A stretch of 64,000 nucleotides of DNA from Paenibacillus sp. FSL H8-0048 (GCF_038002825.1 NZ_JBBODF010000001.1:3906001-3970000), one strand, 5' to 3'. Positions 1 to 9,301 are shown, counted from the first letter of the stretch. Numbers and translations: made by a program. Notes: generated by a model from the sequence alone, not told the origin.

Positions 1-37
1 AACCGCAAGCAAATAAGCTTCTTACCGTTACCCTAAG

Positions 38-82
38 GCATGTGCAGATGTATCCTGTGATACATTCTGTGCATGCCTTTTA
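38..82 (+). terminator. Probable rho-independent terminator
   Basis: An imperfect inverted repeat has arms reading GGCATGTGCAGATGTATC and a nearly complementary GATACATTCTGTGCATGCC, followed by TTTT. It could end a gene lying to the left of the window on the plus strand. The loop is only a few bases. No gene is visible upstream to confirm the assignment. Confidence 0.5.
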
Positions 83-202
83 CTGTGCGTGGCACCAGGA
101 CCTCCAATCCGCCACGATTCCCTGCACAGGCTAGTCTCATAAGCTGTTCCTCTCCCGCATATAATGGACCGATGAAACTTTAGGACGGGAGGACTGCATG
201 TC

Positions 203-1390
203 ATGCCATATGTATTCGTTGCACCGCCGCCAGTACAGATTCTAGGGGAAATTGCCTTCTGGAAAAAACAGGAGAAGGAGCATGCCGAGGTTCTAATCCA
301 GATCATCCCACGTCTGGAGGAGCCTTATGTGAAGCTGCTGGAGGACTGGGCCATTGTATTCCTGGCTACAGAACAGGCGGCACAGCATCTGCTTGCTAAT
401 CCGCAGCCACCGGACACAGGTGGTCCGGGGAGTCCATCCGCCGAAGCCGGGCTGCTGCTGCACACTGCCTGCGACCAGTCCGCCGAATTCATCCGGCACC
501 TGAAGGCCATGAAGGAGGCAAGCGCCGCTGTCAATGCTTTCCCTCTGGCGGGAACCGCGCTGCTGCACTTCATCCGGGAGTCCGAATACTTCCTCGCCGT
601 ACTGGCGGCTCTCACCCCTGCGGACTACGGGCCCGGGATGCTGCGGATGAATCCTCCGGAGCAGGCGGAAGCGGCTCCTTCACCCGATCCGGCTGCAAGC
701 GGAGAACGTCTTCAGGGAACAGGAAGCTTCGCAGTTCCGTTATGGGAATCCCGCGAGACAGGACCGGTTCCCATCGGCGGGCATTCGCTTCCTCCTCTGC
801 CTTATGCTTATAATGCACTGGAGCCGTATATTGATGAGAAGACGATGATCATCCATCACGACAAGCATCACCAGAGCTATGTAGACGGACTGAACAAGGC
901 GGAGAATAAGCTCGCGGAAGCGCGCCTGAGTGGCGACTTCGATCTGGTTAAGCATTGGGAGCGGGAGCTTGCCTTCAATGGCGCCGGACACTATCTGCAT
1001 ACGATCTTCTGGAATGTCATGTCCCCGCAAGGAGGCGTCCGCCCCTCCGGCGCCCTGCTGGACGCCATAGAACGCAGCTTCGGAAGCTATGAAGCCTTCA
1101 AGGCCCAGTTCACGGAGGCGGCGGGTAAAGTCGAGGGCGGCGGATGGGCTATTCTGGTCTGGAGCCCGCGCAGCCGTAGACTGGAGATACTGACGGCTGA
1201 GAAGCATCAGAACCTGTCCCAATGGGATGTCGTTCCGCTGCTGGTGCTGGATGTGTGGGAGCATGCCTATTACCTCAAGCATCAGAACAACCGCGCTGAT
1301 TACATCCAGGACTGGTGGAGAGTCGTCAACTGGCCTTATGTCGCCGAGCGCTACGGTGCCGCCCGCAAGCTGGTCTGGGAACCTTTCTAA
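203..1390 (+). CDS. Fe/Mn superoxide dismutase with N-terminal helical (DUF2935-like) extension
   Basis: This gene encodes a superoxide dismutase that converts superoxide to O2 and H2O2. The C-terminal half (about residues 197-385) is a complete Fe/Mn-SOD. Its metal ligands are visible as His218 (in IIHHDKHH), His266 (in GHYLHTIFW), and Asp350 and His354 (in LDVWEHAYY). Residues 1-140 are helical, with an EIAFWKKQEKEHAEVL segment resembling DUF2935-type four-helix proteins. A Pro/Ala/Gly-rich linker (about 145-195) joins the two parts. At 395 residues it is about twice the normal SOD length. The ATG follows GGGAGG at a good distance. No signal peptide is seen. A normal-length sodA lies 4.4 kb downstream, so this is a second, domain-fused SOD. 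The SOD call is firm; the role of the extension is unknown. Confidence 0.9.
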   Translation: MPYVFVAPPPVQILGEIAFWKKQEKEHAEVLIQIIPRLEEPYVKLLEDWAIVFLATEQAAQHLLANPQPPDTGGPGSPSAEAGLLLHTACDQSAEFIRHLKAMKEASAAVNAFPLAGTALLHFIRESEYFLAVLAALTPADYGPGMLRMNPPEQAEAAPSPDPAASGERLQGTGSFAVPLWESRETGPVPIGGHSLPPLPYAYNALEPYIDEKTMIIHHDKHHQSYVDGLNKAENKLAEARLSGDFDLVKHWERELAFNGAGHYLHTIFWNVMSPQGGVRPSGALLDAIERSFGSYEAFKAQFTEAAGKVEGGGWAILVWSPRSRRLEILTAEKHQNLSQWDVVPLLVLDVWEHAYYLKHQNNRADYIQDWWRVVNWPYVAERYGAARKLVWEPF

Positions 1391-1522
1391 GGCTCTACGG
1401 TGTCTTCGGTTTTTCGCACGTTATGATGTATTTCTCCCTCTCATGGCACCGTTCTACGTGTCTCTACCCAATCCAATCCTGACGGTGCTCAATCTCACCG
1501 GCTACAAATCATCCTGACCGAA

Positions 1523-1830
1523 TGTATGCTGTTTTCCACATGCATTCGGTCCGTGTGCCTGCTTGCAAGCACAATGTATGTTGTTTTCCACATCCATTCG
1601 GACTGCGCATACCTCAACATGCACATTGTATGCTGTTTTCCATATATATTTGGACATATGCCTGCTTGCAAACACAATCTATGCTGTTTTCCACATACAT
1701 TCGGACCGCGCATTCCTCAACATGCACATTGTATGCTGTTTTCCACATACATACAGACCGCGTACCTGCTCGCGAGTATAATGTATGCTGTTTTTCACAT
1801 ACATTCGGTCTGTGTGCCCGGTTGCAGCAG
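1523..1830. repeat. Tandem repeat array, six units of 51-52 bp
   Basis: Six head-to-tail copies begin at 1523, 1575, 1627, 1678, 1730 and 1782, each opening with a variant of TGTATGCTGTTTTCCACATA. Copies differ by scattered substitutions, mostly in the second half of the unit, where alternate units resemble each other. Several frames stay open across the array only because of its composition and period. No ribosome binding site or codon pattern supports a gene. It sits between the convergent SOD and folE genes. Confidence 0.85.
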
Positions 1831-1863
1831 GATACTATTAGTTTCCTATGTAAAAAATATAAC

Positions 1864-1903
1864 AAAAAAGCCCGCCGCCACTGTCGAAGTGGCAGGCGGG
1901 CTT
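1864..1903 (-). terminator. folE terminator
   Basis: Read on the minus strand, AAGCCCGCCTGCCACT pairs with AGTGGCGGCGGGCTT and is followed by a T6 run. It lies 9 bp beyond the folE stop codon. Confidence 0.85.
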
Positions 1904-1911
1904 ATCCGTTC

Positions 1912-2505
1912 CTATTCCTTGATCAGGGCCAGGAATTCAGCCCTTGCCGCAGCATCCTCGCGGAACGAGCCGCGGGTGGCCATTGTAACCGTCTTACTGC
2001 CTGGTTTCTTCACGCCCCGGGCACACATGCACAGATGCTCCCCTTCGACTACAACCATTACACCGTGCGGATTCAGCACCTCAGTCATGATATCGGCGAT
2101 CTGGGCTGTGATACGCTCCTGCACCTGTAACCGGCGGCTGACCGCTTCTACTAGCCGGGCCAGCTTGCTGAGTCCGGCAATGCGGCCGCTGGGAACATAG
2201 CCGATATGCACCTTGCCGAAGAATGGAGCCATGTGATGCTCGCATTGGCTATAGTAGACAATATCCTTCACAATGACCAGCTCTTCATGAGACTCGTCGA
2301 AGGTTACGCCCAGCGCTTCGCGCGGATCAACGGAATAACCGCCGAAGATCTCTTCATACATCCGGGTCACTCTGGCCGGTGTTTCGAGCAGGCCTTCGCG
2401 GCTGGTATCCTCACCGATTAATTCCAGAATCTTCTCTACATGATACTCAATCTGCTCCCGGTTTGCAGTAACCTTCCCGTTCTTGTACTCCTTGATGCCC
2501 CCCAT
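1912..2505 (-). CDS. folE: GTP cyclohydrolase I
   Basis: FolE converts GTP to 7,8-dihydroneopterin triphosphate, the first step of folate synthesis and also of the queuosine route. The 197-residue protein has the usual family length. Zinc ligands are visible in YYSQCEHHMAPFFGKVH (Cys and His) and in EHLCMCARGVKKPG (second Cys). The conserved GEDTSREGLLETP and SKLARLVEAVSRRLQVQE segments are also present. The frame stays open seven codons further upstream, but the ATG at 2505 is chosen because AAGGAGGGAG precedes it at correct spacing. It is followed by its own terminator. queG, another queuosine-pathway gene, lies upstream on the same strand. Confidence 0.95.
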   Translation of the reverse strand: MGGIKEYKNGKVTANREQIEYHVEKILELIGEDTSREGLLETPARVTRMYEEIFGGYSVDPREALGVTFDESHEELVIVKDIVYYSQCEHHMAPFFGKVHIGYVPSGRIAGLSKLARLVEAVSRRLQVQERITAQIADIMTEVLNPHGVMVVVEGEHLCMCARGVKKPGSKTVTMATRGSFREDAAARAEFLALIKE

Positions 2506-2571
2506 GAAAACTCCCTCCTTCCGCACCTGCTAGCTGACTCTTATCTATTTCATACGATCCTCATTATTACA

Positions 2572-2817
2572 TTACTTCTTGCGGGAATTTCCTTTGCCCG
2601 CAGCGGGACGCCCCGGCGGGTTACCGTTCTTCATCATCTGCTGGGCACGCTGCATTTGCTTCCCGTTCAGATTATACCCCATTTGCTTGGCAACCTTCTG
2701 CAGCATTTCAGGATCATTCTGCATCGTTGTCATCTGTCTGCGCAGATAATACACACCGATGAAGAAACCGCCGATCAGACCTACCACAAGCGTAATAATA
2801 GGCAATGCAATATTCAT
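2572..2817 (-). CDS. YneF-family (UPF0154) membrane protein
   Basis: This is a small protein of 81 residues with one N-terminal membrane helix (about residues 4-26, ALPIITLVVGLIGGFFIGVYY), followed by a cytoplasmic part with the family signature DPEMLQKVAKQMGYNLNGKQ and a basic, Pro/Gly-rich tail. The ATG at 2817 is preceded by AAAGGTGG, so a longer upstream reading frame is not used. UPF0154 proteins are widespread in Firmicutes and have no firm function. It lies between queG and folE on the same strand with gaps of 114 and 66 bp, so co-transcription is possible. Confidence 0.85.
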   Translation of the reverse strand: MNIALPIITLVVGLIGGFFIGVYYLRRQMTTMQNDPEMLQKVAKQMGYNLNGKQMQRAQQMMKNGNPPGRPAAGKGNSRKK

Positions 2818-2931
2818 CTGTAATCCACCTTTGTACTCTATTGTCTGGCGATAACCCTGTTCAGGCACGCGAATCTATCATAGCATTTCAACAACTGGAC
2901 AGCAATTGGCAAATCCCGCTGCCAGGACAGT

Positions 2932-4128
2932 TCATTCACTGTCCGCTGCTCCCTGCTCACGCAGCTTGCCTGCGGCCCGCTCCAGCATGTCGCGCACCGT
3001 ACTGTGCTCTTCGCTCTCCAGCGCCTGCTCAACAGCCGCAAGCGCTGCTTCGCCGCCGATGCGGCTGAGTGCCCAGGCCGAGGTTCCGCGCATTTCCGGC
3101 CGGGGCTCCGTAAGCAGAAGCTCTGTCAGCTTCGGCACCGCCGAGGCCTCCTTGAAATTGCCCAGCGCAATGACAGCGTTACGCTGAATCGGCTTCTTGC
3201 CGCGCCATGCCGCCGAGCTGCTGCCGAACTTCTCCTTGAACTCCCGGTTGCTGAGGTCCAGAATCGGCATCAGCAGCGGCTTCACCACCTCAGGGTCAGG
3301 CAGAAGCTGCGGACGGTGATTCCAGTTCTTGCCGCGGTTATGCGGACAGACAATCTGGCAGGTATCACAGCCATACAGCCGGTTGCCGATCTTGGTCATA
3401 TAGTGATCGCTCAGGAAGCCCTTCGTCTGGGTCAGGAAGGAGATACAGGCCTGGGCATTGAGCTGGCCCGGTCCGACCAGCGCGCCGGTAGGACAGGCGT
3501 CGATGCATTTGGTGCAGTCACCGCAGCCTTCCTGCACAGGCTGGTCCGGGGGAAGCGGAAGATTCGTCACCATCTCCCCCAGATAGATCCATGATCCCCA
3601 CTTGGGAGAGATGATAGAGCAGTTCTTGCCGCTGAAGCCGATCCCCGCCCGTTCTGCCACAGCCCGGTCTACAAGCGCCCCGGTATCCACCATGCTCTCC
3701 AGCACAGCACCCGGGACACGCTCACGGATGAAGCTCTCCAGCTTCGCCAGCGCTTCACGGAGCACATGATGGTAATCCTGGCCCCAGGAGGCGCGAGCCA
3801 GAATACCTCTGCGCGCACCCGGCTCGGACTTGGGCGGGTCCTCCATTTTGGAGGGATAGGCCACCGCAATAGCAATGATAGAGAGCGGCTGCTCCCCGGA
3901 CTGCAGGGCCGGAACCGTCCGCTTGTCCAGATCAGGCTCCTCGAACCCGGATTCATATCCGTTGTCCCGGTGCTCCTGGAGAATGTTCTTCAAATATAAA
4001 AACGGCTCCGCAGTGGTGAACCCGATATCATCAATACCGAGCTCAGCTGCAGCCGCCTTAATCTCAGCCTTAAGTTCCTCCCATTTGGAAGGAGGCGGAG
4101 CGTAACCTTTCTGGATGTTGAGGTGCAT
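2932..4128 (-). CDS. queG: Epoxyqueuosine reductase QueG
   Basis: QueG reduces epoxyqueuosine to queuosine in tRNA, the last step of Q synthesis, using cobalamin and two 4Fe-4S clusters. The 398-residue protein has the N-terminal cobalamin-binding reductase domain and two ferredoxin-type motifs (CGDCTKCIDACPTGAL and CDTCQIVCPHN). A C-terminal HEAT-repeat region (about residues 300-390) follows, typical of the longer QueG form. The start is supported by AAAGGAGAGG. It follows lepB with a gap of about 35 bp and may be cotranscribed with it. Confidence 0.95.
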   Translation of the reverse strand: MHLNIQKGYAPPPSKWEELKAEIKAAAAELGIDDIGFTTAEPFLYLKNILQEHRDNGYESGFEEPDLDKRTVPALQSGEQPLSIIAIAVAYPSKMEDPPKSEPGARRGILARASWGQDYHHVLREALAKLESFIRERVPGAVLESMVDTGALVDRAVAERAGIGFSGKNCSIISPKWGSWIYLGEMVTNLPLPPDQPVQEGCGDCTKCIDACPTGALVGPGQLNAQACISFLTQTKGFLSDHYMTKIGNRLYGCDTCQIVCPHNRGKNWNHRPQLLPDPEVVKPLLMPILDLSNREFKEKFGSSSAAWRGKKPIQRNAVIALGNFKEASAVPKLTELLLTEPRPEMRGTSAWALSRIGGEAALAAVEQALESEEHSTVRDMLERAAGKLREQGAADSE

Positions 4129-4163
4129 ATCCGCCTCTCCTTTATAGAATGAATAAGGTAACT

Positions 4164-4781
4164 CTACAAGACCTTCATCTTAGAGAAAGGCCACCAGATC
4201 AGGGACACCTTACCCACGATACTCTCCCCTGCGACAGCGCCAAAATAACGGCTGTCCTTGCTGGCTCCGGCATGCCGGTTGTCCCCCATAACGAAGTAGG
4301 TCCCCGCCTGCACGGTAAGACTGCTGAAATCAGGATCTTCTATAGACGTATCAATATAAGGCTCATCCAGCAGTTTGCCGTTGAGGTAGAGCTGCTGGTT
4401 CCGCACTTCGATGATATCGCCGGGAATGCCGATTACCCGCTTGACCAGATATTCCTTGCGGCTGGGTCCCGTACTGGGATCATGAAGGACAACAACCTCC
4501 CCGCGGCCCGGATTCCCGAAGCTGAGGGCGATTTTATTAATAATCAGCTTCTCTCCCTGATATAGGGTGGGCTGCATGGATTGGCCGATTACAGTAGACA
4601 CATTGAACACATAGATATTAAGCAGCGACATCACTGCGAACACAATCCCCGCCGTAATGATCCACTCCCGCATATCCTTAATCCACGTTCTTCCGGACTT
4701 CTGTCTGGACTTGCTATGCGTTACTGATCTGTATCTTTGTCTGCGGCTCCGCATGAAATCTTCTTCAAGCTCCCGGTTCAT
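4164..4781 (-). CDS. lepB: Type I signal peptidase
   Basis: This serine/lysine protease cleaves signal peptides from exported proteins on the outer face of the membrane. The 205-residue protein starts with a basic cytoplasmic stretch, then one membrane helix (about residues 38-58). The nucleophile is Ser68 in GQSMQPTL and the general base is Lys114 in YLVKRVIGIPGD. Box E is MGDNRHAGASKDSR. One N-terminal anchor and this length match Bacillus SipS/SipT-like enzymes. GTAGGTGG precedes the ATG. Bacillales usually have several such genes, so the exact paralogue cannot be named. Confidence 0.95.
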   Translation of the reverse strand: MNRELEEDFMRSRRQRYRSVTHSKSRQKSGRTWIKDMREWIITAGIVFAVMSLLNIYVFNVSTVIGQSMQPTLYQGEKLIINKIALSFGNPGRGEVVVLHDPSTGPSRKEYLVKRVIGIPGDIIEVRNQQLYLNGKLLDEPYIDTSIEDPDFSSLTVQAGTYFVMGDNRHAGASKDSRYFGAVAGESIVGKVSLIWWPFSKMKVL

Positions 4782-4825
4782 AGGCCACCTACTTGTTCGA
4801 TTAGGTTATCCGTTCCTTAACAATA

Positions 4826-4876
4826 GAAAAGCATATCTCCCGCCCATTTGCAATGGACATAGGGAAGATATGCTTT
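4826..4876 (-). terminator. Terminator downstream of the GNAT gene
   Basis: An 11-bp perfect stem (AAAGCATATCT with AGATATGCTTT) surrounds a 25-30 base loop region and is followed on the minus strand by TTTTCTATTGTT. It separates the GNAT gene from the lepB transcript. Confidence 0.65.
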
Positions 4877-4985
4877 AGTATAATGAAACAGACTATGCAG
4901 GAATACCCATATTCAAAAGTATCCGCCCTGCAACAGTTCTCTACTCTGACCTTTGATTCCGCTTACAGCAGCGGTTCAGCAACAG

Positions 4986-5405
4986 TTACCCGACAATGCT
5001 TAGCTTGCGCACGGATTTGAAGATGTGGTTCTCGTCATAACCCATGGCTTTATAGAGAGGCATTGCAAAAGAATTGTGTTCATCGACGGCAACATAAATG
5101 CCGCTGACCTTCCGCGCCTGAAATCTGCTCTCCATAGCCGTTACAAGACTCTTGCCGACTCCTCTGCGGCGGTAATCCGGATGGACGGCAATGCGGAAAT
5201 AACAGCCGTGATTCTTCTCAATCGTACCAATCAGCGCACCGATGATTTCTCCTTCATCCTCAGCAACTACAATGAGATCAGAATCCCATGACAATTGCCT
5301 GGAGAAAGGCTCGATCGTGCTCTCGAAACATTCTTCCGATAATGCGGTCTGCAGCAATTCAGTCACTGGAGTTACATCGCTTAATTGAAAGGAACGAACG
5401 TGCAT
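4986..5405 (-). CDS. GNAT-family N-acetyltransferase
   Basis: This is a single-domain acetyltransferase of 139 residues. The acetyl-CoA-binding motif A is visible as HPDYRRRGVGKSLVTAME at about residues 80-97. A C-terminal segment with an Asn-Ser-Phe-Ala-x-x-Leu-Tyr core is typical of RimI/YpeA-like enzymes. The preferred ATG (5405, MHVRSFQLSDVTPV) has GGGAG about 11 bases upstream. An in-frame start 19 codons earlier adds residues not expected of the fold. The substrate cannot be told from sequence. It is a single gene flanked by a terminator. Confidence 0.8.
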   Translation of the reverse strand: MHVRSFQLSDVTPVTELLQTALSEECFESTIEPFSRQLSWDSDLIVVAEDEGEIIGALIGTIEKNHGCYFRIAVHPDYRRRGVGKSLVTAMESRFQARKVSGIYVAVDEHNSFAMPLYKAMGYDENHIFKSVRKLSIVG

Positions 5406-5822
5406 ACTTAAAAGTCTCCCTTTTCTATGGCTTATGATTTTACAAAAAGAAGGAGTTTCCATAACAGTATAAAGTGGAAAAAAGCATCAAAAACCGAGGA
5501 ATACCTGCTTTTGTCTCTATTAAAGCACACTTTTCTCGCGTTATCATCATTTTTCTTTTGAAAGCGCTTGATATGAAGCGTTTACATTCAATATAGTTTC
5601 ATATTTAACATCTATTAGGAGATTCGAGTAGTCAAAAGGTCCCAGTCAAGGAGCCTAATCAGTTTAACACAGCCTTAACACTTTCTGTGAGCTGGCGGCG
5701 GGAAAATACTTTTCAAACATTTTCGTTTGTTTAATGTTGCATTATTGTTCCAGATGCGTTTTAATAATAGTATCTCAACGGATATATACCAAAACCAACA
5801 TATAATCAGGAGGGATTTTTCC
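5406..5822. other. Intergenic region upstream of sodA
   Basis: This 417-bp region separates the divergent GNAT and sodA genes. It is AT-rich and has runs such as TTGCAT...TTTAATAAT near 5738-5770 that could be a sigma-A promoter for sodA with a long (about 19 bp) spacer. Two partial cre-like blocks (around 5559 and 5574) do not match the consensus over full length. No convincing RNA gene or riboswitch is seen. Confidence 0.4.
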
Positions 5823-6431
<609 letters not shown>

Positions 6432-6458
6432 GCATCAGCCTTCAGCATGATGCTATAA

Positions 6459-6506
6459 GCAAACAGGTTCACCTCTGCCGTAATGGCAAGGGTGAACCTG
6501 TTTTTG
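6459..6506 (+). terminator. sodA terminator
   Basis: AACAGGTTCACC pairs with GGTGAACCTGTT, followed by a T run, 30 bp past the sodA stop. Confidence 0.9.
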
Positions 6507-6510
6507 TATA

Positions 6511-6609
6511 AAATATAAGAATTTAGATGTTGCACATGCTAAATTATCCTTCTATTTCTCGCTGAAACGGTACCGTCCTTTAAAAGGACGGCAATGCCGT
6601 TTCCACTTG
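6511..6609 (-). repeat. Dispersed ~100-bp palindromic element, copy A
   Basis: On the minus strand this copy reads GTGGAAACGGCATTGCCGTC, then a CTTTTAAAGG centre, GACGGTACCGTTTC, then GCGAGAAATAGAAGGATAAT and an AT-rich tail ending AAATTCTTATATTTT. The first half folds into a nested hairpin (GAAACGG with CCGTTTC outside, CCGTCCTTT with AAAGGACGG inside). It lies between the convergent sodA and GH30-GH43 genes. Near-identical copies are at 27612 and 39112, and a diverged one is near 24427. Confidence 0.85.
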
Positions 6610-6631
6610 CCACGCTAAGCCAGACCTGAGA

Positions 6632-9301
6632 TCATTGCATGAACTTGGCGTTCAGAGCGTCGTACTCACGCCGGGTGACCGGAATTACCGTTCCATGGCG
6701 GGGGCTGGCCGGCAGCTCATAATTAGAGGATACCGTCCACTTGCCGGAATCCAGATCTTCCGTCTCCAGCGGGATGTACCCTCTGCCTCCGAATTCATCC
6801 ACAAACAGATACCACTTCTCCTCCGTATTGGATTTGAACAGGGTTGGCCCTTCAATGCCCTTCAGTCCGCCGACACTCCCGCTCAGCAGCTTCACCGCTG
6901 GGGCAAATACCGAATCCAGGGACTCCTGGAACACCATTTTGCCAAAAGGGGATTCCGGGCCTTGCTCGCGCTCATCCTTAGTGAATCTGTAGATCTTCCC
7001 GTTATACGCAGCCATAGTGGTATCAATGATCGAATACCCGTAGTCCATATAGACCTGCGGCTCTGAGAACGCGCGGAAATCGCGTGTCTTGCTGTACATA
7101 ATTGTCTGGTAGGCGTCCCCGGTGTGAGTGGAATCAGCGTACATCCGCGAGGCCCAGAATACGATATATTCCCCGCTCTCCTGGTCATAGATCACCTCAG
7201 GTGCCCAGGTATTCCCCGCTTCCTCAGGTGAGACCTTGGCTTCCCAAGGCTCCGACCAGTCCACGAGATTATCCGATTCCCACACAATAACCGCCCGGCT
7301 GCCCTGTGTCTGGGCTGCACCCCAATCCCAGTTGCCGTTGATCTTCAGATCGGTGGCGATGAGATAGAACCGGCCGCCTTCAGGTGAACGGATGATGAAC
7401 GGGTCCCTGACTCCCTTGTCGCCCAAGCTGGAGGTAAGCACGGGCTTCCCGCCATTCAGCTCCTTCCAATGCAGCGGGTCATTGCCTTCGCTGAGGGCGA
7501 AGTATACCTGCTCGCCATCCCCGGTCCCTTCGCCGGTGAAATAGCTGAACAGATAGCCTGCATAATCTCCCGCAGCCGGAGCTTCCTGCGCAGCCTGAGT
7601 TCCGGTAACCTGGGTTCCGGTCAACTCACCCGGCCCGCCTGCCTCCTCCTCTAACTCCGGGCCGCCAGCCACCAAGGTCATCACTGACTTGGCCGGGATA
7701 ACGGCCTGGAATACTTGCTCCCCAGCTGCTGACCCATCAGCTGCTACATCAGCGGCCACATCCTCACCGCGCGCCAAATCCAGCTGCGCATTGGTTACAT
7801 AGGAACGCAAGGCAGATGCCTTCAGTCCCAGTCCGCTCAAGGTGAGCTGCACCCGCTTCTCCTCCAGGCTGTCATTCACCAGCACCGCCGTCATGCTCTG
7901 CTCCTCCTCGTGCACGTAAGCTGAGCCAAGCAGCTCGCTTCCGGCATCCTGGTTCAGACCGGAGAGCGCTATCCGCACCGCTCCGGGGCGGATGAACCTG
8001 CTGTAATTGCCGAGCGACCACAGGATCTTCGAGGTCAGAATGTTCTGCCCGTCCCCAGGCTGAGTGTAATCGGTGTACAACAAACCGTCCTTATAATCTA
8101 CCTTAGACACTGCCGTCCACCATTGCCATGCGGCTGCATCTGCCTCCGTCAGATCAAAGTGGATGGTACGCGCTACCTGCAGCGCCGGCTCTATCCCCAG
8201 ATCCCGCCCCGGGCCATAATCGCCCATAATGCAGTATTCGGTAACCCAGTATTTGGCCTCAGGATCATATTGCTTCAGATTACCGGCCAGCAGCTGTCTT
8301 AGCTTAACCAGGCGGTCATCGCCGGAATGGCTGTAATCGGACCAGTAGGAATGCGAGGCGATCTTATTGCCTACCGCTTCCTTCAGCACAGGATCACCTA
8401 GCAGGTCCTTAATATATTCACGGTATTTCCCCAGCCCCAGGCTGTTAGCCCCGCTGGAATAGACACCGCTGCCAGTGAATTCCCGGTAGTGCTCATCATC
8501 CAGCAGAGAGGTAATCTCTACCCCGTCCGGGGCACTGATCTGCGCTTCCAGGACGCTTGCGCGGAGCTGGGTGTGCAGCTCCAGAATCACCCGCTTCAGG
8601 TCGTCATTGTTGTACCGGCTGGCTTCCTGCTGCGCATGATTCCAGTCCCAGGTCGGCTCGTTAACGGGGCTTATATAATCGAACTCCAGCCCTTCCTGCT
8701 TGAAATGCTCCAGCACATCAATCAGGAAGGAGGCGAAGGCAGCTTCAGAGCCTTCCTTCAAATTACTGGACCCTACCTCCGGATCAGGCTGGGCATGACC
8801 ATTCCTGGTCATCCAGACCGGCGGGCTGTTGACGAAGGCAATCAGGGATTCGACTCCGCGTTCCCTGGCCGCCCGCAGGAACCACTGCTGGCCTGCCTGC
8901 CTGCTCCAGTCGTACGGCCCTTCCTCCGTCATTTTGAAGGCTTCCGTTCTCCGCCACGGATCTGGAATGATGGCCTCATCGGTCTCCGCCGAGCCTGCGC
9001 CTATATTGAAGCGCCAGGCCGACAGCCCGATCCCTCTGCTGCGTGAGAACAGCAAATCTGCCACCTTGTTCTTATTCTCTTCGGTCCACTCCTTCCCCAG
9101 GGGGTCCATGGACCAGGCGTCGGACGCGCCGAAGTTATCGATAGTCTGATAGCGGAGATTACCGTCTATCGTCACTGCCGCATCCGGCGGTTTCTGGTGC
9201 TGCACAGGGATTTCCTCCTCTTTTCTATTACTGAACAGAATTACAACAATAACACACACTAGAACAATACCGATAACCGCCGTAACTGCCAGCCGCTTCA
9301 T
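6632..9301 (-). CDS. Membrane-anchored bifunctional GH30 / GH43-like glycoside hydrolase
   Basis: This 889-residue surface enzyme starts with a signal anchor (about residues 4-24) that lacks a lipobox. Residues 40-545 form a GH30-type (beta/alpha)8 plus beta-sandwich unit. Its proposed acid/base is Glu215 in SPVNEPTWDW and its nucleophile is Glu355 in VTEYCIM, resembling endo-1,6-galactanase-type O-glycosyl hydrolases. After an Ala/Gly/Thr-rich linker (about 545-578), residues 580-889 form a five-bladed propeller of GH43 type (VRDPFII near 632, NTWAPEVI near 698, IIDTTM near 759), similar to the Bt3655-like subgroup. Two active sites on one chain suggest attack on a branched galactan- or arabinan-type glycan. 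It is the last gene of the long transport operon, 15 bp after a permease. GGAGGAGG precedes the ATG. The exact substrate is unknown. Confidence 0.85.
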   Translation of the reverse strand: MKRLAVTAVIGIVLVCVIVVILFSNRKEEEIPVQHQKPPDAAVTIDGNLRYQTIDNFGASDAWSMDPLGKEWTEENKNKVADLLFSRSRGIGLSAWRFNIGAGSAETDEAIIPDPWRRTEAFKMTEEGPYDWSRQAGQQWFLRAARERGVESLIAFVNSPPVWMTRNGHAQPDPEVGSSNLKEGSEAAFASFLIDVLEHFKQEGLEFDYISPVNEPTWDWNHAQQEASRYNNDDLKRVILELHTQLRASVLEAQISAPDGVEITSLLDDEHYREFTGSGVYSSGANSLGLGKYREYIKDLLGDPVLKEAVGNKIASHSYWSDYSHSGDDRLVKLRQLLAGNLKQYDPEAKYWVTEYCIMGDYGPGRDLGIEPALQVARTIHFDLTEADAAAWQWWTAVSKVDYKDGLLYTDYTQPGDGQNILTSKILWSLGNYSRFIRPGAVRIALSGLNQDAGSELLGSAYVHEEEQSMTAVLVNDSLEEKRVQLTLSGLGLKASALRSYVTNAQLDLARGEDVAADVAADGSAAGEQVFQAVIPAKSVMTLVAGGPELEEEAGGPGELTGTQVTGTQAAQEAPAAGDYAGYLFSYFTGEGTGDGEQVYFALSEGNDPLHWKELNGGKPVLTSSLGDKGVRDPFIIRSPEGGRFYLIATDLKINGNWDWGAAQTQGSRAVIVWESDNLVDWSEPWEAKVSPEEAGNTWAPEVIYDQESGEYIVFWASRMYADSTHTGDAYQTIMYSKTRDFRAFSEPQVYMDYGYSIIDTTMAAYNGKIYRFTKDEREQGPESPFGKMVFQESLDSVFAPAVKLLSGSVGGLKGIEGPTLFKSNTEEKWYLFVDEFGGRGYIPLETEDLDSGKWTVSSNYELPASPRHGTVIPVTRREYDALNAKFMQ

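Noticed and set aside
1523..1830. A CRISPR array at the 1.5-kb repeats
   Set aside because: Units are contiguous and degenerate along their full length, with no unique spacers, no identical short repeats and no cas genes nearby.
1522..2200. Overlapping plus-strand frames of about 200 residues covering the first tandem array
   Set aside because: Several frames are open at once over the repeat, and they run into folE on the opposite strand. They are rich in Cys/His/Phe, which reflects repeat translation, not a protein.
5559..5588. Two cre-like (CcpA) blocks upstream of sodA: TGAAAGCGCTTGAT and TGAAGCGTTTACA
   Set aside because: The first fails at its 3' end and the second is one base short, so neither meets the consensus over full length.
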